A DNA stretch of 47,489 nt from the IMG/VR virus record IMGVR_UViG_3300025087_000114, positions 1-47,489 of that record, one strand, 5' to 3'. This stretch comes from a virus. Positions 40,153 through 47,091 of the stretch are shown here, piece by piece. The notes under the pieces were generated by a model. The model ran no database searches and was not told where the DNA came from. It worked only from the letters and a program-made list of their open reading frames with translations. Position 1 is the first letter of the stretch; each line of letters starts with the position of its first letter. A program made the position numbers and the translations under genes.

Positions 40153-40215
40153 CGCTAACCAGTGGCCGGAAACCGACCGATAAAGCCCGTCGGTTCAGCC
40201 ACAGGCCCGTTTGGT
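40153..40215 (+). other. attC-like site G (array end)
   Basis: CGCTAAC (40153-40159), spacer CA, arm GTGGCCGGAAACCGAC, loop, arm GTCGGTTCAGCCAC (40189-40202), spacer AGGCCC, core GTTTGGT (40209-40215). The left arm has one extra base. The core GTTTGGT departs from the other cores, as expected if its TTTGGT half is phage sequence at the insertion site. Confidence 0.8.
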
Positions 40216-40231
40216 TCGGAAGTTTTCAATT

Positions 40232-41125
40232 TCATCCCTCATAATAAGTTAACGGACATTGGTTGAATTTATCTATAAACTGGAAACTTGGCCTATGGAA
40301 ATAAAATCCATATTGACCTTCAGCTTCACCACCCATCTCCCTGTGCTTGCAGCAATCTATGATACAATCATATTCCCTCTCTAATTTCTCTATTGTTTGG
40401 CCAGAAGGAAGGGAGCGAATGTCAAACCATTGTTGACAAAGTCTCTCTTTCTTTTTATTTCTCCAGATCATAAAGACATTATCGGCTAAGTCTGATATTT
40501 CACCAGCACCACGTATATCGAATTTTCCAGGCTTCTCTTCTTCTGTAGCTCCTTTTCTGGAATGGGCTATAATATTGACATGAACCTTGTGTTCTTGAGC
40601 GAAATTCTGGAAGCTATCTACAAAATTCTTTTGGCCCTTGTAGTCTTCTGGATCAAGACCACACTTCATAAGGCTATCAATAAAGAAATGGTTAACCCCC
40701 TCTTTTTCAAAAGCACGTTTAAAAACCCTCAATAGAGTATCCTTGCTTCCTGTCCCGGTTTTATCGTAAATAAAGATTTTCTTTCCTAGCCACTCAAGGG
40801 CATTTCTTATTTCCAACTGTGAAGGATTAGCTTTGCCAAGCACCTGTCTAACCATCCGGTACAAAATTTTCATACCTGACATTTCAAAAGAAGCTATTAA
40901 CCCTTTATCTCCAAAATTGGTCATATCAAGACAGACCTGAGAAGTAAAAATAGATTTGCCATGTCCGTTATACCCAGACCAAATAGAAACTTCTCCAGGG
41001 TAAACTCTGAATGATAACTTCTCCCAATGGAAAGAGTTACCTATAGGTTCGTTGTTAAGAGGATAGAACCTTTCTGTAACGGTTTCAATAAACTCACAAG
41101 CAGACCTAATAAGATCATCTGACAT
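40232..41125 (-). CDS. DnaB/T7-gp4-type replicative helicase ATPase domain
   Basis: From ATG 41125, 297 residues. GYNGHGKS (51-58) is Walker A, NHFFIDSLMK is Walker B and a Gly/Arg-rich RGAGEISDLAD loop is the sensor/arm region of RecA-like helicases. The size is that of the C-terminal ATPase of DnaB or T7 gp4 without the N-terminal domain or primase. It unwinds DNA at the fork after loading by the initiator gene upstream. Its stop is followed within about 20 bp by the array end. Confidence 0.85.
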   Translation of the reverse strand: MSDDLIRSACEFIETVTERFYPLNNEPIGNSFHWEKLSFRVYPGEVSIWSGYNGHGKSIFTSQVCLDMTNFGDKGLIASFEMSGMKILYRMVRQVLGKANPSQLEIRNALEWLGKKIFIYDKTGTGSKDTLLRVFKRAFEKEGVNHFFIDSLMKCGLDPEDYKGQKNFVDSFQNFAQEHKVHVNIIAHSRKGATEEEKPGKFDIRGAGEISDLADNVFMIWRNKKKERLCQQWFDIRSLPSGQTIEKLEREYDCIIDCCKHREMGGEAEGQYGFYFHRPSFQFIDKFNQCPLTYYEG

Positions 41126-41831
41126 AGCCAAACCCTAAATCTTCTTGAACTTCGTCTAAATATCTTTCCTTATTGAGCCAAGTAGTAGCATAAGGGATAT
41201 ATTCTTTTTCCCTTGCCAAGCAGTTTTTACCTTTCTTCTGGTTTTCGACTGCTTTCATTATAAGGTCTATAGTAAAGTTACTATATTTCTTACGATCCCA
41301 GATTCTCTTAGATTGAGACTTCCCATCGTGTCTAGGATAAATGGTCCAGAATTCCTCAAACCTGTTGTCGATAATTTTTAATGCATCCTCTTTATCTTCA
41401 GGAAAAAGAATTAGGTTTTGAGGTTCGATAGACAATATATCTTTTTGATGGTTAATATGATGGTTATATAGTGGTGCATCACCGTTCACCACCCCCGGTG
41501 CATCACCGTTCACCATAGGTTTGCAACCCATTGATTCTTCTATGGTGAAAATTCTTTCACCACCCCCTACCCTCACGAAATATAAATTAGCCGTATGGAT
41601 CATTTTTTCAGAGAATCTAGGCAATACTTCAACAGCTTTGGCTTTTACTAAATTAGCAATGTTATATTGGACAGCCCTATCAGTTAAATCACATTTTTCT
41701 CCGATAGTTCTAACCCTGGGCCAGCAATAGCCTTCATCATTAGCGAAGTCACAAAGGCAAAGCAATACCATTTTTTGCGTAGTTGTCAACCCTTTTGTAT
41801 TCCATGCTTCAGACATAAGCTTAATTGACAT
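41115..41831 (-). CDS. Replication initiator with wHTH domain
   Basis: From ATG 41831, 238 residues. The N-terminal 90 residues (LTTTQKMVLLCLCDFAND, CWPRVRTIGEKCDLTDRAV) form a winged HTH of the phage replication-initiator kind, and the C-terminus has FEEFWTIYPRHDGKSQSKRIW, the pattern of phage replisome organisers that recruit helicase. It overlaps the helicase gene. The coding sequence holds two 19-bp repeats and a palindrome (see repeat), like an internal origin. Confidence 0.75.
   Translation of the reverse strand: MSIKLMSEAWNTKGLTTTQKMVLLCLCDFANDEGYCWPRVRTIGEKCDLTDRAVQYNIANLVKAKAVEVLPRFSEKMIHTANLYFVRVGGGERIFTIEESMGCKPMVNGDAPGVVNGDAPLYNHHINHQKDILSIEPQNLILFPEDKEDALKIIDNRFEEFWTIYPRHDGKSQSKRIWDRKKYSNFTIDLIMKAVENQKKGKNCLAREKEYIPYATTWLNKERYLDEVQEDLGFGYVR
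41473..41515. repeat. Two 19-bp direct repeats inside the initiator gene
   Basis: GGTGCATCACCGTTCACCA at 41473-41491 and again at 41497-41515, 24 bp apart, so the encoded VNGDAP unit is repeated. Phage initiators such as lambda O bind iterons placed inside their own gene, so these may be origin iterons. Confidence 0.7.
41544..41561. repeat. Perfect 7-bp inverted repeat next to the iteron-like repeats
   Basis: GGTGAAA-ATTC-TTTCACC, 29 bp from the second iteron-like repeat and in the same gene. The sequence shares GGTGAA with them (TTCACC). It may be another binding site or a cruciform. Confidence 0.6.
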
Positions 41832-41833
41832 GA

Positions 41834-42007
41834 TTATTTTTCCAAAGACTTGAGCCAAGACTCAAGGCCAAACCTGATAACATCCGAAAGGGTAACATCA
41901 TTGGCATCAGCAATAACCCAAAGTTTTTCTTTTACATCCAGATTACAGGAAAAGGATGTAATCTCTTGTCTCTTTTTCTCAGGTTTTAATTTACTGAGTA
42001 TTTCCAT
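41834..42007 (-). CDS. 57-residue ribbon-helix-helix-type protein
   Basis: ATG 42007, TAA 41834-41836. The protein has EITSFSCNLDVKEKLWVIAD and TLSDVIRFGLESWL, the strand-helix-helix pattern of Arc/CopG repressors. It probably regulates transcription of nearby genes as a dimer. Its start overlaps the neighbouring gene, and its stop lies 3 bp from the initiator start at 41831. Confidence 0.7.
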   Translation of the reverse strand: MEILSKLKPEKKRQEITSFSCNLDVKEKLWVIADANDVTLSDVIRFGLESWLKSLEK

Positions 42008-42219
42008 ACAGACACCATTTTACCAGGAAGATCAGATTCAAGGGCAAGACAAACCATCCACCTGTCTGAATTAAGCTCCATTGCGTTTATGAATAAACCA
42101 GACAAGGGAAGGTCTTTTTTGTTAATAATTCTCTTGCGGTTTTTTGCAGAGCCAAGTAACATTATATGCTCAATATTATCGTGGGTCAACATCAAATTTA
42201 CTGCTTCTATTCCTGACAT
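41986..42219 (-). CDS. 77-residue hypothetical protein
   Basis: ATG 42219 follows GGGGAGAGCT. Product SGIEAVNLMLTHDNIEHI with a middle basic run (KNRKRIINKKD) and a C-terminus rich in Trp and Val. Its end overlaps the RHH gene by 22 bp. No family recognised. Confidence 0.5.
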   Translation of the reverse strand: MSGIEAVNLMLTHDNIEHIMLLGSAKNRKRIINKKDLPLSGLFINAMELNSDRWMVCLALESDLPGKMVSVWKYSVN

Positions 42220-42530
42220 AGCTCTCCCCATTCCTTTCTGAATTTAGGTAAGAAAACTTGGTACCTTGCAACCTTTCCTGGAGTCTTGTCGGCATTTTTA
42301 TGACAGCCCCTAGCTCCAGAACCACACAAAGGAACCGTATCATAGTCTGAACATTTAATTCCCATCCCTCCTGTATAAATATGGTGAGCTTCTATTCTCC
42401 CAAGTTCATGAGGCCAACCACAGTCTATACAGTCATGCCCCCGAATAAAATTAAGATACTTGTTATTTCTCTCTGTTTTGATCTTCCAATCCCCGAAATA
42501 TTGAGGATTAAATTCTTCTGGAGTTAACAT
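42207..42530 (-). CDS. HNH-type endonuclease/DUF968-like protein
   Basis: From ATG 42530, 107 residues. The core reads HDCIDCGWPHEL, RIEAHHIYTGG, VPLCGSGARGCHKNAD: CxxC, HH and a final Cys-His, which is an HNH/Cys-His nuclease fold of the DUF968/recombination-endonuclease type. It probably cuts DNA in replication or recombination. An in-frame ATG at 42557 gives a longer form. Confidence 0.75.
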   Translation of the reverse strand: MLTPEEFNPQYFGDWKIKTERNNKYLNFIRGHDCIDCGWPHELGRIEAHHIYTGGMGIKCSDYDTVPLCGSGARGCHKNADKTPGKVARYQVFLPKFRKEWGELCQE

Positions 42531-42754
42531 TGAAAAGCTTCTTCTTTTGTTTCGCATTCAAGATGGGTAATAATCCCATCACTATCCTCTAACCTTGCTT
42601 GCTGTTCGAAAACTAACTTACCACAAATTTCGCATTCCCCCACCACTTCTAGCCCATCTACAGAAGCGATTATCTTATCGGGATGAAGGAGATAAAAATG
42701 CTCCAGGCTCAAAAACTCTTCTTCGTGTATTTCTACCCACTCAATTCTAAACAT
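42524..42754 (-). CDS. 76-residue zinc-finger protein
   Basis: Product with acidic N-terminus, then GECEICGKLVFEQQ and ITHLECETK: four potential zinc ligands C-x2-C and H-x2-C. It overlaps both neighbours slightly. Possible DNA or protein binder. Confidence 0.55.
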   Translation of the reverse strand: MFRIEWVEIHEEEFLSLEHFYLLHPDKIIASVDGLEVVGECEICGKLVFEQQARLEDSDGIITHLECETKEEAFQC

Positions 42755-42953
42755 GGTTTTCCTCTACTGTAATTCTTGTAGGGTACATAACTTCTGTACC
42801 GTATTCGATAGATAACAGATCACAATTGACACTCCCAAAAATATACTTACAGTCCAGATTAAGACCAAGGACTTCGTATCCCAGGTTACAAGAGACTCTA
42901 TCTAATCGAGAGTTTAGGCATGGGCAAAAAGTACAGTCTGCTATTTCGCACAT
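42747..42953 (-). CDS. 68-residue cysteine-rich protein
   Basis: Seven cysteines, first five packed in the N-terminal half (MCEIADCTFCPCLNSRLD and SCNLG), later CKYI and NCDLL. A metal-binding function is likely. Overlaps the preceding gene by 13 bp. Confidence 0.5.
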   Translation of the reverse strand: MCEIADCTFCPCLNSRLDRVSCNLGYEVLGLNLDCKYIFGSVNCDLLSIEYGTEVMYPTRITVEENHV

Positions 42954-43192
42954 ATCGTATTATGCTCCTGTTTTAACCGAAGAGTACAAAAAATTTCTTT
43001 ATGAGAAAGTCTCCTAGCCCACCTAGGAGGCTCACCAGCCGCTATACAAGGATGGATATCTGTAAACCGTCCACAGGTTTTAGGGGGGTCGTCTAAAAGT
43101 TTCGGCCTATTTGAATGGGCACATACCTTCTGAAACCCTGCAAACACAAAATAATAACACTCTCCACAGCATGTTTCCTTAGAAAAACACAT
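42941..43192 (-). CDS. 83-residue cysteine-rich protein
   Basis: Ten or so cysteines, with CCGECYYF, KVCAHSN, TCGRF and DIHPC, separated by short loops and a basic C-terminal half. Zinc-dependent fold likely. It overlaps its neighbours at both ends. No known family. Confidence 0.5.
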   Translation of the reverse strand: MCFSKETCCGECYYFVFAGFQKVCAHSNRPKLLDDPPKTCGRFTDIHPCIAAGEPPRWARRLSHKEIFCTLRLKQEHNTICAK

Positions 43193-43544
43193 TTTTTGGA
43201 GTTTCCCCTGTAAGAATGGTATAAATATCTTTCATTTGCCTTGCCGGGAGCCTCAAACCCTCTTTACCTTCCAGGGAGATAGAAATATTTCGCCATGTAG
43301 CCCCTTTCACCAGCCGTCTCTTGATATAAAACAAATTCCTTTCTACTAGGGGCAAGGCTACGGAGTCCTCTACTCTTTTGGTCACTCTTTCATGTTTAGG
43401 GTTTACCTCAGGAATATAGGTTACACATCCTCTAACGATAGGAAGATAAGCCCCACAAATGGGACAGTTCCAAAACTCGTCGAGCTCCCCCTCGTAGATG
43501 TTGAAATCCTCAAACATATTCGCGCCACACTTAAGGCATTTCAT
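43179..43544 (-). CDS. Zinc-ribbon protein with basic C-terminal helix
   Basis: A 121-residue protein that starts MKCLKCGANM, with NCPICGAY about residue 26 as the second knuckle: a classic zinc ribbon. Residues about 70-115 form a basic helical part (YIKRRLVKGATWRNISIS). It probably binds nucleic acid. The start overlaps the next gene by 14 bp. Confidence 0.65.
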   Translation of the reverse strand: MKCLKCGANMFEDFNIYEGELDEFWNCPICGAYLPIVRGCVTYIPEVNPKHERVTKRVEDSVALPLVERNLFYIKRRLVKGATWRNISISLEGKEGLRLPARQMKDIYTILTGETPKNVFF

Positions 43545-43767
43545 TTTTTGTCATCTCCAATTTGAGGTATGAAATCTGGGAATATAAATCATCTATCTCT
43601 TTTTTCAGCATCTCGGTAGCTTTAACTAAGCCCATATCCACTACTACCAGCTTAGAGATACTCTTATGGAATTTCTCAATTTCCCTGTTGTGACAGTTAA
43701 AGTTCTTATCTATAATTCCCACTACCTCTTTTACTACTGCCGAAAGCCTATCCAACTTAACGCACAT
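43531..43767 (-). CDS. 78-residue coiled-coil protein, first gene of the minus operon
   Basis: ATG 43767 after GAAAGGAAAAC. The product is one long helix with leucine/isoleucine heptads, no cysteine pairs except one, so likely a dimer. It is the first gene transcribed from the promoter at 43912-43940. Confidence 0.6.
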   Translation of the reverse strand: MCVKLDRLSAVVKEVVGIIDKNFNCHNREIEKFHKSISKLVVVDMGLVKATEMLKKEIDDLYSQISYLKLEMTKNEMP

Positions 43768-43911
43768 ACTGTTTTCCTTTCATTTAATTTCCTGTTAATA
43801 CCTTAACCAGCCAAGGCTCTTTAACATTGCCCCTATCATACCACAACCCCTTTGCTTCCCCTCTCCCTATCTTTCATTCGCCTCACCACCTCCCTCGGTA
43901 TTGTAAGCTAC

Positions 43912-43940
43912 ATTCTACGCTTCTTAATAAGATAGGTCAA
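43912..43940 (-). promoter_or_regulatory. Sigma-70-type promoter of the minus-strand operon
   Basis: On the minus strand TTGACC (43935-43940 read in reverse), a 17-bp spacer, then TAGAAT (43912-43917). Both boxes differ from consensus by one base. It would start transcription near 43,905 into the first minus gene at 43,767. A cytosine/adenine-rich region between carries no obvious operator. Confidence 0.75.
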
Positions 43941-44125
43941 GCACTTTCCTAATAAGCCCTTTAATAAGACTTTCTCTCTGAAAAATTAAAAAATATGTCA
44001 TTTCTTTATTTAGACTAAAGAGAATAAAGTCTTTGCCCGCGATTCTGGAGACTTTTTTTATTGTTGCTGAAATAAAGTTCGTTTTTGAACAAATTCTATC
44101 TAAGGGAAAGGTATAATATGCTCTC

Positions 44126-44158
44126 GGAGGGGGGAGGGGGGGGAGGGGGGGATGGAGG
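44126..44158 (+). other. G-run block (potential G-quadruplex)
   Basis: Runs of six, eight and seven G separated by single A, flanked by GG pairs. Three long G runs can supply four tracts for an intramolecular quadruplex. It lies in the non-coding region, about 220 bp from the phased repeats. Confidence 0.8.
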
Positions 44159-44376
44159 AATAGGGAACAGTGGAATAACATAACCTATTGTAATTACATG
44201 CATTATTGCCTTAACAAACGGTCGTTTTTATAATCGGTATACAGACAGGTGGGTACGAGTGGTGTATAACTGGTTGAATTGATTGTGTCAATGGTCCGTA
44301 TTACCAGCACCAACTAATAATTAATATTGTTTATTTCCTGAGAGAGTTGTCTTTTGATGAAAGGTCCTTATCCTTT

Positions 44377-44456
44377 TGATACAACCTGACACAAATTGAG
44401 ACAATATGAGTATGTTTGATACAGTTTGAAACACATTAATACAACATGATACATCT
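44377..44456 (+). repeat. Eight 10-bp-phased TGAnACA repeats (iteron or operator array)
   Basis: TGATACA, TGACACA, TGAGACA, TGAGTAT, TGATACA, TGAAACA, TAATACA and TGATACA begin at 44377, 44387, 44397, 44407, 44417, 44427, 44437 and 44447, exactly ten bases apart. This places every copy on one face of the helix. A DnaA-box-like TTATCCATA (44456-44464) follows directly. Either a protein array (partition, repressor or initiator) or an origin. Confidence 0.85.
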
Positions 44457-44974
44457 TATCCATATAAAGACCATGATAGTTACTTTGGTATTCTCTTTAT
44501 AGGATAGTAATTATTGGATGGATCTTTAATGCTACCAGGTAATAGGATTGGTGAAGGTCTTTTGTCCTCTTATGTGATGTGTAGTTGTGTAACCTGTAAA
44601 CCTTTCCGACATGATGACGGTTTTCTTTACAGTCTTAATTCTCACAACCTATTGATTTGTCTATTGTGTAGGATATTCTACTGTCAGGATTCTTTACATC
44701 TCAGTTTTTACGGTTTTTTATTAGTTTTAATCAGTCTATTTTTTCCCGTGATTCTATTGAGTTATATTTTTAATTACGACTTGGCATGGTACGTGTATAT
44801 TATTTAGGTAAGCTCGATAGTTCTTTGACAACTGAAGGCAAGCACTCAAGACGCCGAGTTACAAGCGGGGAGTTAGCTTGCTAGGGTTTATAAGATTATA
44901 CACCACGTTTAATCTCTTTGGTGAAAGGGCTTGAACGTGGTAATGATAGTACAAACCACATTGGAGGTGATGTT

Positions 44975-45181
44975 ATGACAGCTAATATGATGGTACAGGC
45001 AATAGGCAAAAAGGTTGATATCCATGTTGAAAAATGGTTTATACCAATGATTGTGATGGACGTGAAAGTATCTTATGGAACCCCCAGATTACTGGTAAAA
45101 CCTGTCAACGGTGATGGAGAGGCATGGGTCGAATTGTCAAGGGTGAGAATGGTAGATACTAAAGAGATTAAAGTTTATTGA
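44975..45181 (+). CDS. 68-residue hypothetical protein
   Basis: ATG 44975 follows GGAGGTGATGTT, which decides the start over an upstream in-frame start at 44918. The product is beta-rich (GKKVDIHVEKWFIPMIVMDV, RLLVKPVNGDGEAW). First gene of the plus-strand operon in the right arm. No known family. Confidence 0.6.
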   Translation: MTANMMVQAIGKKVDIHVEKWFIPMIVMDVKVSYGTPRLLVKPVNGDGEAWVELSRVRMVDTKEIKVY

Positions 45182-45215
45182 GGTACCTCCCTGACAACGG
45201 AAGGAGGTGAAAGTC

Positions 45216-45479
45216 ATGAAAACATTCAAGGTTAATGAATTCAGAATCAAGGCCAATGAGTTGCTAAAATCTGATATCTCTCAGGATGAAAAGCAGGTAT
45301 TATGCTCAGTGTTAGAGTATCTTCTAATGGCGACAAACAATTATCATGGGTTTGAATATAATTATTGGATGAGTGGAGGGCATCTTGCCTGGGTAGCCGC
45401 TGGAATGCCCGGATTCCCAGAAAAGGAACTCTACATGACCGATGACAAAAAGTACGAATATTGCAGGTATTACTATTAA
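45216..45479 (+). CDS. 87-residue hypothetical protein
   Basis: ATG 45216 follows AAGGAGGTGA, better than the upstream start at 45207. The product is helical in its first half, then aromatic (YHGFEYNYWMSGGHLAWVAAG) and acidic near the end. No function recognised. Confidence 0.55.
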   Translation: MKTFKVNEFRIKANELLKSDISQDEKQVLCSVLEYLLMATNNYHGFEYNYWMSGGHLAWVAAGMPGFPEKELYMTDDKKYEYCRYYY

Positions 45480-45491
45480 GGAGATAGATAG

Positions 45492-45668
45492 ATGGAGTAT
45501 TATATCTGGTTAGATTATGAAAATGAAACCATTACGCCGTACAGAGTAAAAGATGACCTGCTTCAGTATGAATTTGGCGAGGGATGGAACAATTCCCAGT
45601 ATAAGACGCTAAAAGAACTGAAAAGAGAGGCTAGAAGGTCAAAAGCTGTATTACACAAACTACCATAA
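45492..45668 (+). CDS. 58-residue hypothetical protein
   Basis: ATG 45492 after AAGGAGATAGATAG; stops TAA 13 bp before the DUF932 gene. The protein is Tyr/Glu/Lys-rich with YETIT-like strands and a basic C-terminal helix (ELKREARRSKAVL). Unknown function. Confidence 0.5.
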   Translation: MEYYIWLDYENETITPYRVKDDLLQYEFGEGWNNSQYKTLKELKREARRSKAVLHKLP

Positions 45669-45681
45669 AGGAGACAAAATC

Positions 45682-46761
45682 ATGGCACACAATCTTGCGA
45701 ACATTAATGGAAAAGTAGCTTTTTTCGGCACTCAACCAGCTTGGCATAATCTAGGCCAAATAGTTGATAAAGCTCAGAACTGGCAAGAGGCTATGTCACT
45801 TGCACAACTAGATTGGACCGTATCAAAGCACCAATTAATTTCACCCATCAATGGTGAACTTGTTCCGGCCTGGGGTATTTTTCGGGATGATAATCAGGCC
45901 ATGCTAGGGACCGTTGGTAATGTCTATACTGAAATGCAAAACAAGTTTGCTTTTGATTTTATCGACACAATCCTAGAAGCTGAAGGATCAGCACACTATG
46001 TTAGTGCTGGAGCATTAGGCCAAGGCGAACAAATTTGGTGCTTGGCTTCCATTAATGGTCAAACAGACATAACCGGAACGGGCGATTATCACAATCACTA
46101 TTTACTCTTTACCACATCCCATGATGGTAGTAAATCAACGGTTTGCAAGCTTACTACAGTAAGGGTAGTTTGCAACAACACCTTGAATCAGGCTCTCAGA
46201 ATGTCCGGCGAACTGACAAAAGTCAAACACACTAAAACGGGACAGGACAAATTAACGGCAGCGAAAAACCTGGTATCCGGCGCAATTATGGGGATTGATG
46301 CTATAACAGAAAAGCTCCGTGAGCTTAACAAGCGGATGGTGTCTAAAGGTTCTATTACAACAGTTATGAAGCGATTGTTCGGTGATTTTGAAGAGTCTAA
46401 GCGGTCAGAAAACAAGGCTGTTGAGGTATTGAGACTATTTGAAAGTAATGATAATGATATGTTTCCAGAAAACAGGGGGACCGCATACAACCTCCTGAAT
46501 GCAATCACTGAATATACGGACCATTTTTCAGGGGTCCGGCAAACTGAATCACGGCAAGGGATGACAGAACTACAAATGAGGTCCGAGAATGCCATGTTCG
46601 GTAATGGTTCGGACCTAAAAGAAAAAGCTCTTGAAATTATCATGGAATCCACAGCAAACGACAATCGGAAAATGGAGCGGTCATACCAGACCATAATTAA
46701 CAGAACTTCTGAAGGGAAAGAATCTAAATCCCTTCTGGACAGTATCCTTGACAACCAGTAA
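45682..46761 (+). CDS. DUF932 phage/plasmid-like protein
   Basis: A 359-residue protein starting AHNLANINGKVAFFG with QPAWHNLGQIVD and, later, TTVRVVCNNTLNQAL and YLLFTTSHDGSKSTV. These are the marks of the DUF932 family of phage and plasmid proteins, of unknown activity. It follows AAAGGAGACAAAATC. It is the largest gene of the right plus-strand arm and precedes an inverted repeat. Confidence 0.85.
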   Translation: MAHNLANINGKVAFFGTQPAWHNLGQIVDKAQNWQEAMSLAQLDWTVSKHQLISPINGELVPAWGIFRDDNQAMLGTVGNVYTEMQNKFAFDFIDTILEAEGSAHYVSAGALGQGEQIWCLASINGQTDITGTGDYHNHYLLFTTSHDGSKSTVCKLTTVRVVCNNTLNQALRMSGELTKVKHTKTGQDKLTAAKNLVSGAIMGIDAITEKLRELNKRMVSKGSITTVMKRLFGDFEESKRSENKAVEVLRLFESNDNDMFPENRGTAYNLLNAITEYTDHFSGVRQTESRQGMTELQMRSENAMFGNGSDLKEKALEIIMESTANDNRKMERSYQTIINRTSEGKESKSLLDSILDNQ

Positions 46762-46781
46762 TTTAATTAATTTCTACTAGG

Positions 46782-46805
46782 GGCCATAATAGACATATTA
46801 TGGCC
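46782..46805 (+). other. Perfect 10-bp hairpin after the DUF932 gene
   Basis: GGCCATAATA-GACA-TATTATGGCC, a 10-bp perfect stem with a 4-base loop, 20 bp after the stop. It lacks a T-tract on either strand, so a transcript-stabilising or protein-binding element is more likely than an intrinsic terminator. Confidence 0.7.
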
Positions 46806-46843
46806 TCGAAAGAAGTTAACTAAATTGAAAAGAGGTGAATTTT

Positions 46844-46984
46844 ATGAGAGATAAAACTTGTGAGAATTGCAAGAAAGGATTAACAGAAGAAGAGATTAAA
46901 AACAGGAGTTACCTTTGCTTGACCTGTCCGGTCAAAAATCCTTCGAATGCCGAGAGTGCATGGCCTGAAAACAACAAAAAATAG
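46844..46984 (+). CDS. 46-residue cysteine-pair protein
   Basis: Starts after AAGAGGTGAA. Product with CENCKKGLTEEEI and CLTCPV: four cysteines as two CxxC, a small zinc ribbon. Stops TAG in the motif ATAGTTACTAT that also follows 7063 and 20345. Confidence 0.55.
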   Translation: MRDKTCENCKKGLTEEEIKNRSYLCLTCPVKNPSNAESAWPENNKK

Positions 46985-47033
46985 TTACTATTCGAGGAGA
47001 ACTATATTGAAAGATTAAAACCGCGTGATAATT

Positions 47034-47063
47034 TTGTTGTATTATTATTATGATTAGTATATT
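47034..47063 (+). promoter_or_regulatory. Possible sigma-70-type promoter
   Basis: TTGTTG (47034-47039), an 18-bp AT-rich spacer and TATATT (47058-47063), ahead of the gene at 47092. Weak -35 box, so a moderate call. Confidence 0.4.
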
Positions 47064-47091
47064 ATACACAATAACAGAGAGGAGAAAGAGT

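Larger units (their letters stand above)
37012..40209 (+). mobile_element. Integrase-less integron cassette array (7 cassettes) inside the phage
   Basis: A 3198-bp block of seven gene units. On the plus strand it runs from the first T of a GTT at 37011-37013 to the G of the GTT core at 40209-40211. Each unit ends with a hairpin of the attC type: TAAC, spacer, an arm, loop, complementary arm, spacer, GTT core. The block is clearly richer in GC than the phage on both sides, which marks it as foreign. No tyrosine integrase with integron features was found anywhere in the window, so it resembles a cluster of attC sites lacking an integrase. All seven genes run on the minus strand, in line with the phage operon. 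Confidence 0.85.
43941..44974. other. Large non-coding control region between the two arms
   Basis: About 1 kb with no convincing gene. It holds a G-run block (44126-44158), eight 10-bp-phased repeats (44377-44456), a DnaA-box-like site and a likely plus-strand promoter region ahead of 44975. Two longer frames here (43924-44181 minus, 44514-44807 plus) are not supported by codon pattern or ribosome sites. Confidence 0.6.

Noticed and set aside
43924-44181. Minus-strand frame of 85 residues over the G-run block
   Set aside because: Poor ribosome site, low-complexity proline-rich start from the reverse G runs and overlap with the promoter at 43912-43940.
44514-44807. Plus-strand frame of 97 residues with a hydrophobic C-terminus
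   Set aside because: No ribosome site before the start, unusual codon content and no neighbours that overlap in the usual way; it may be read from AT-rich control DNA.
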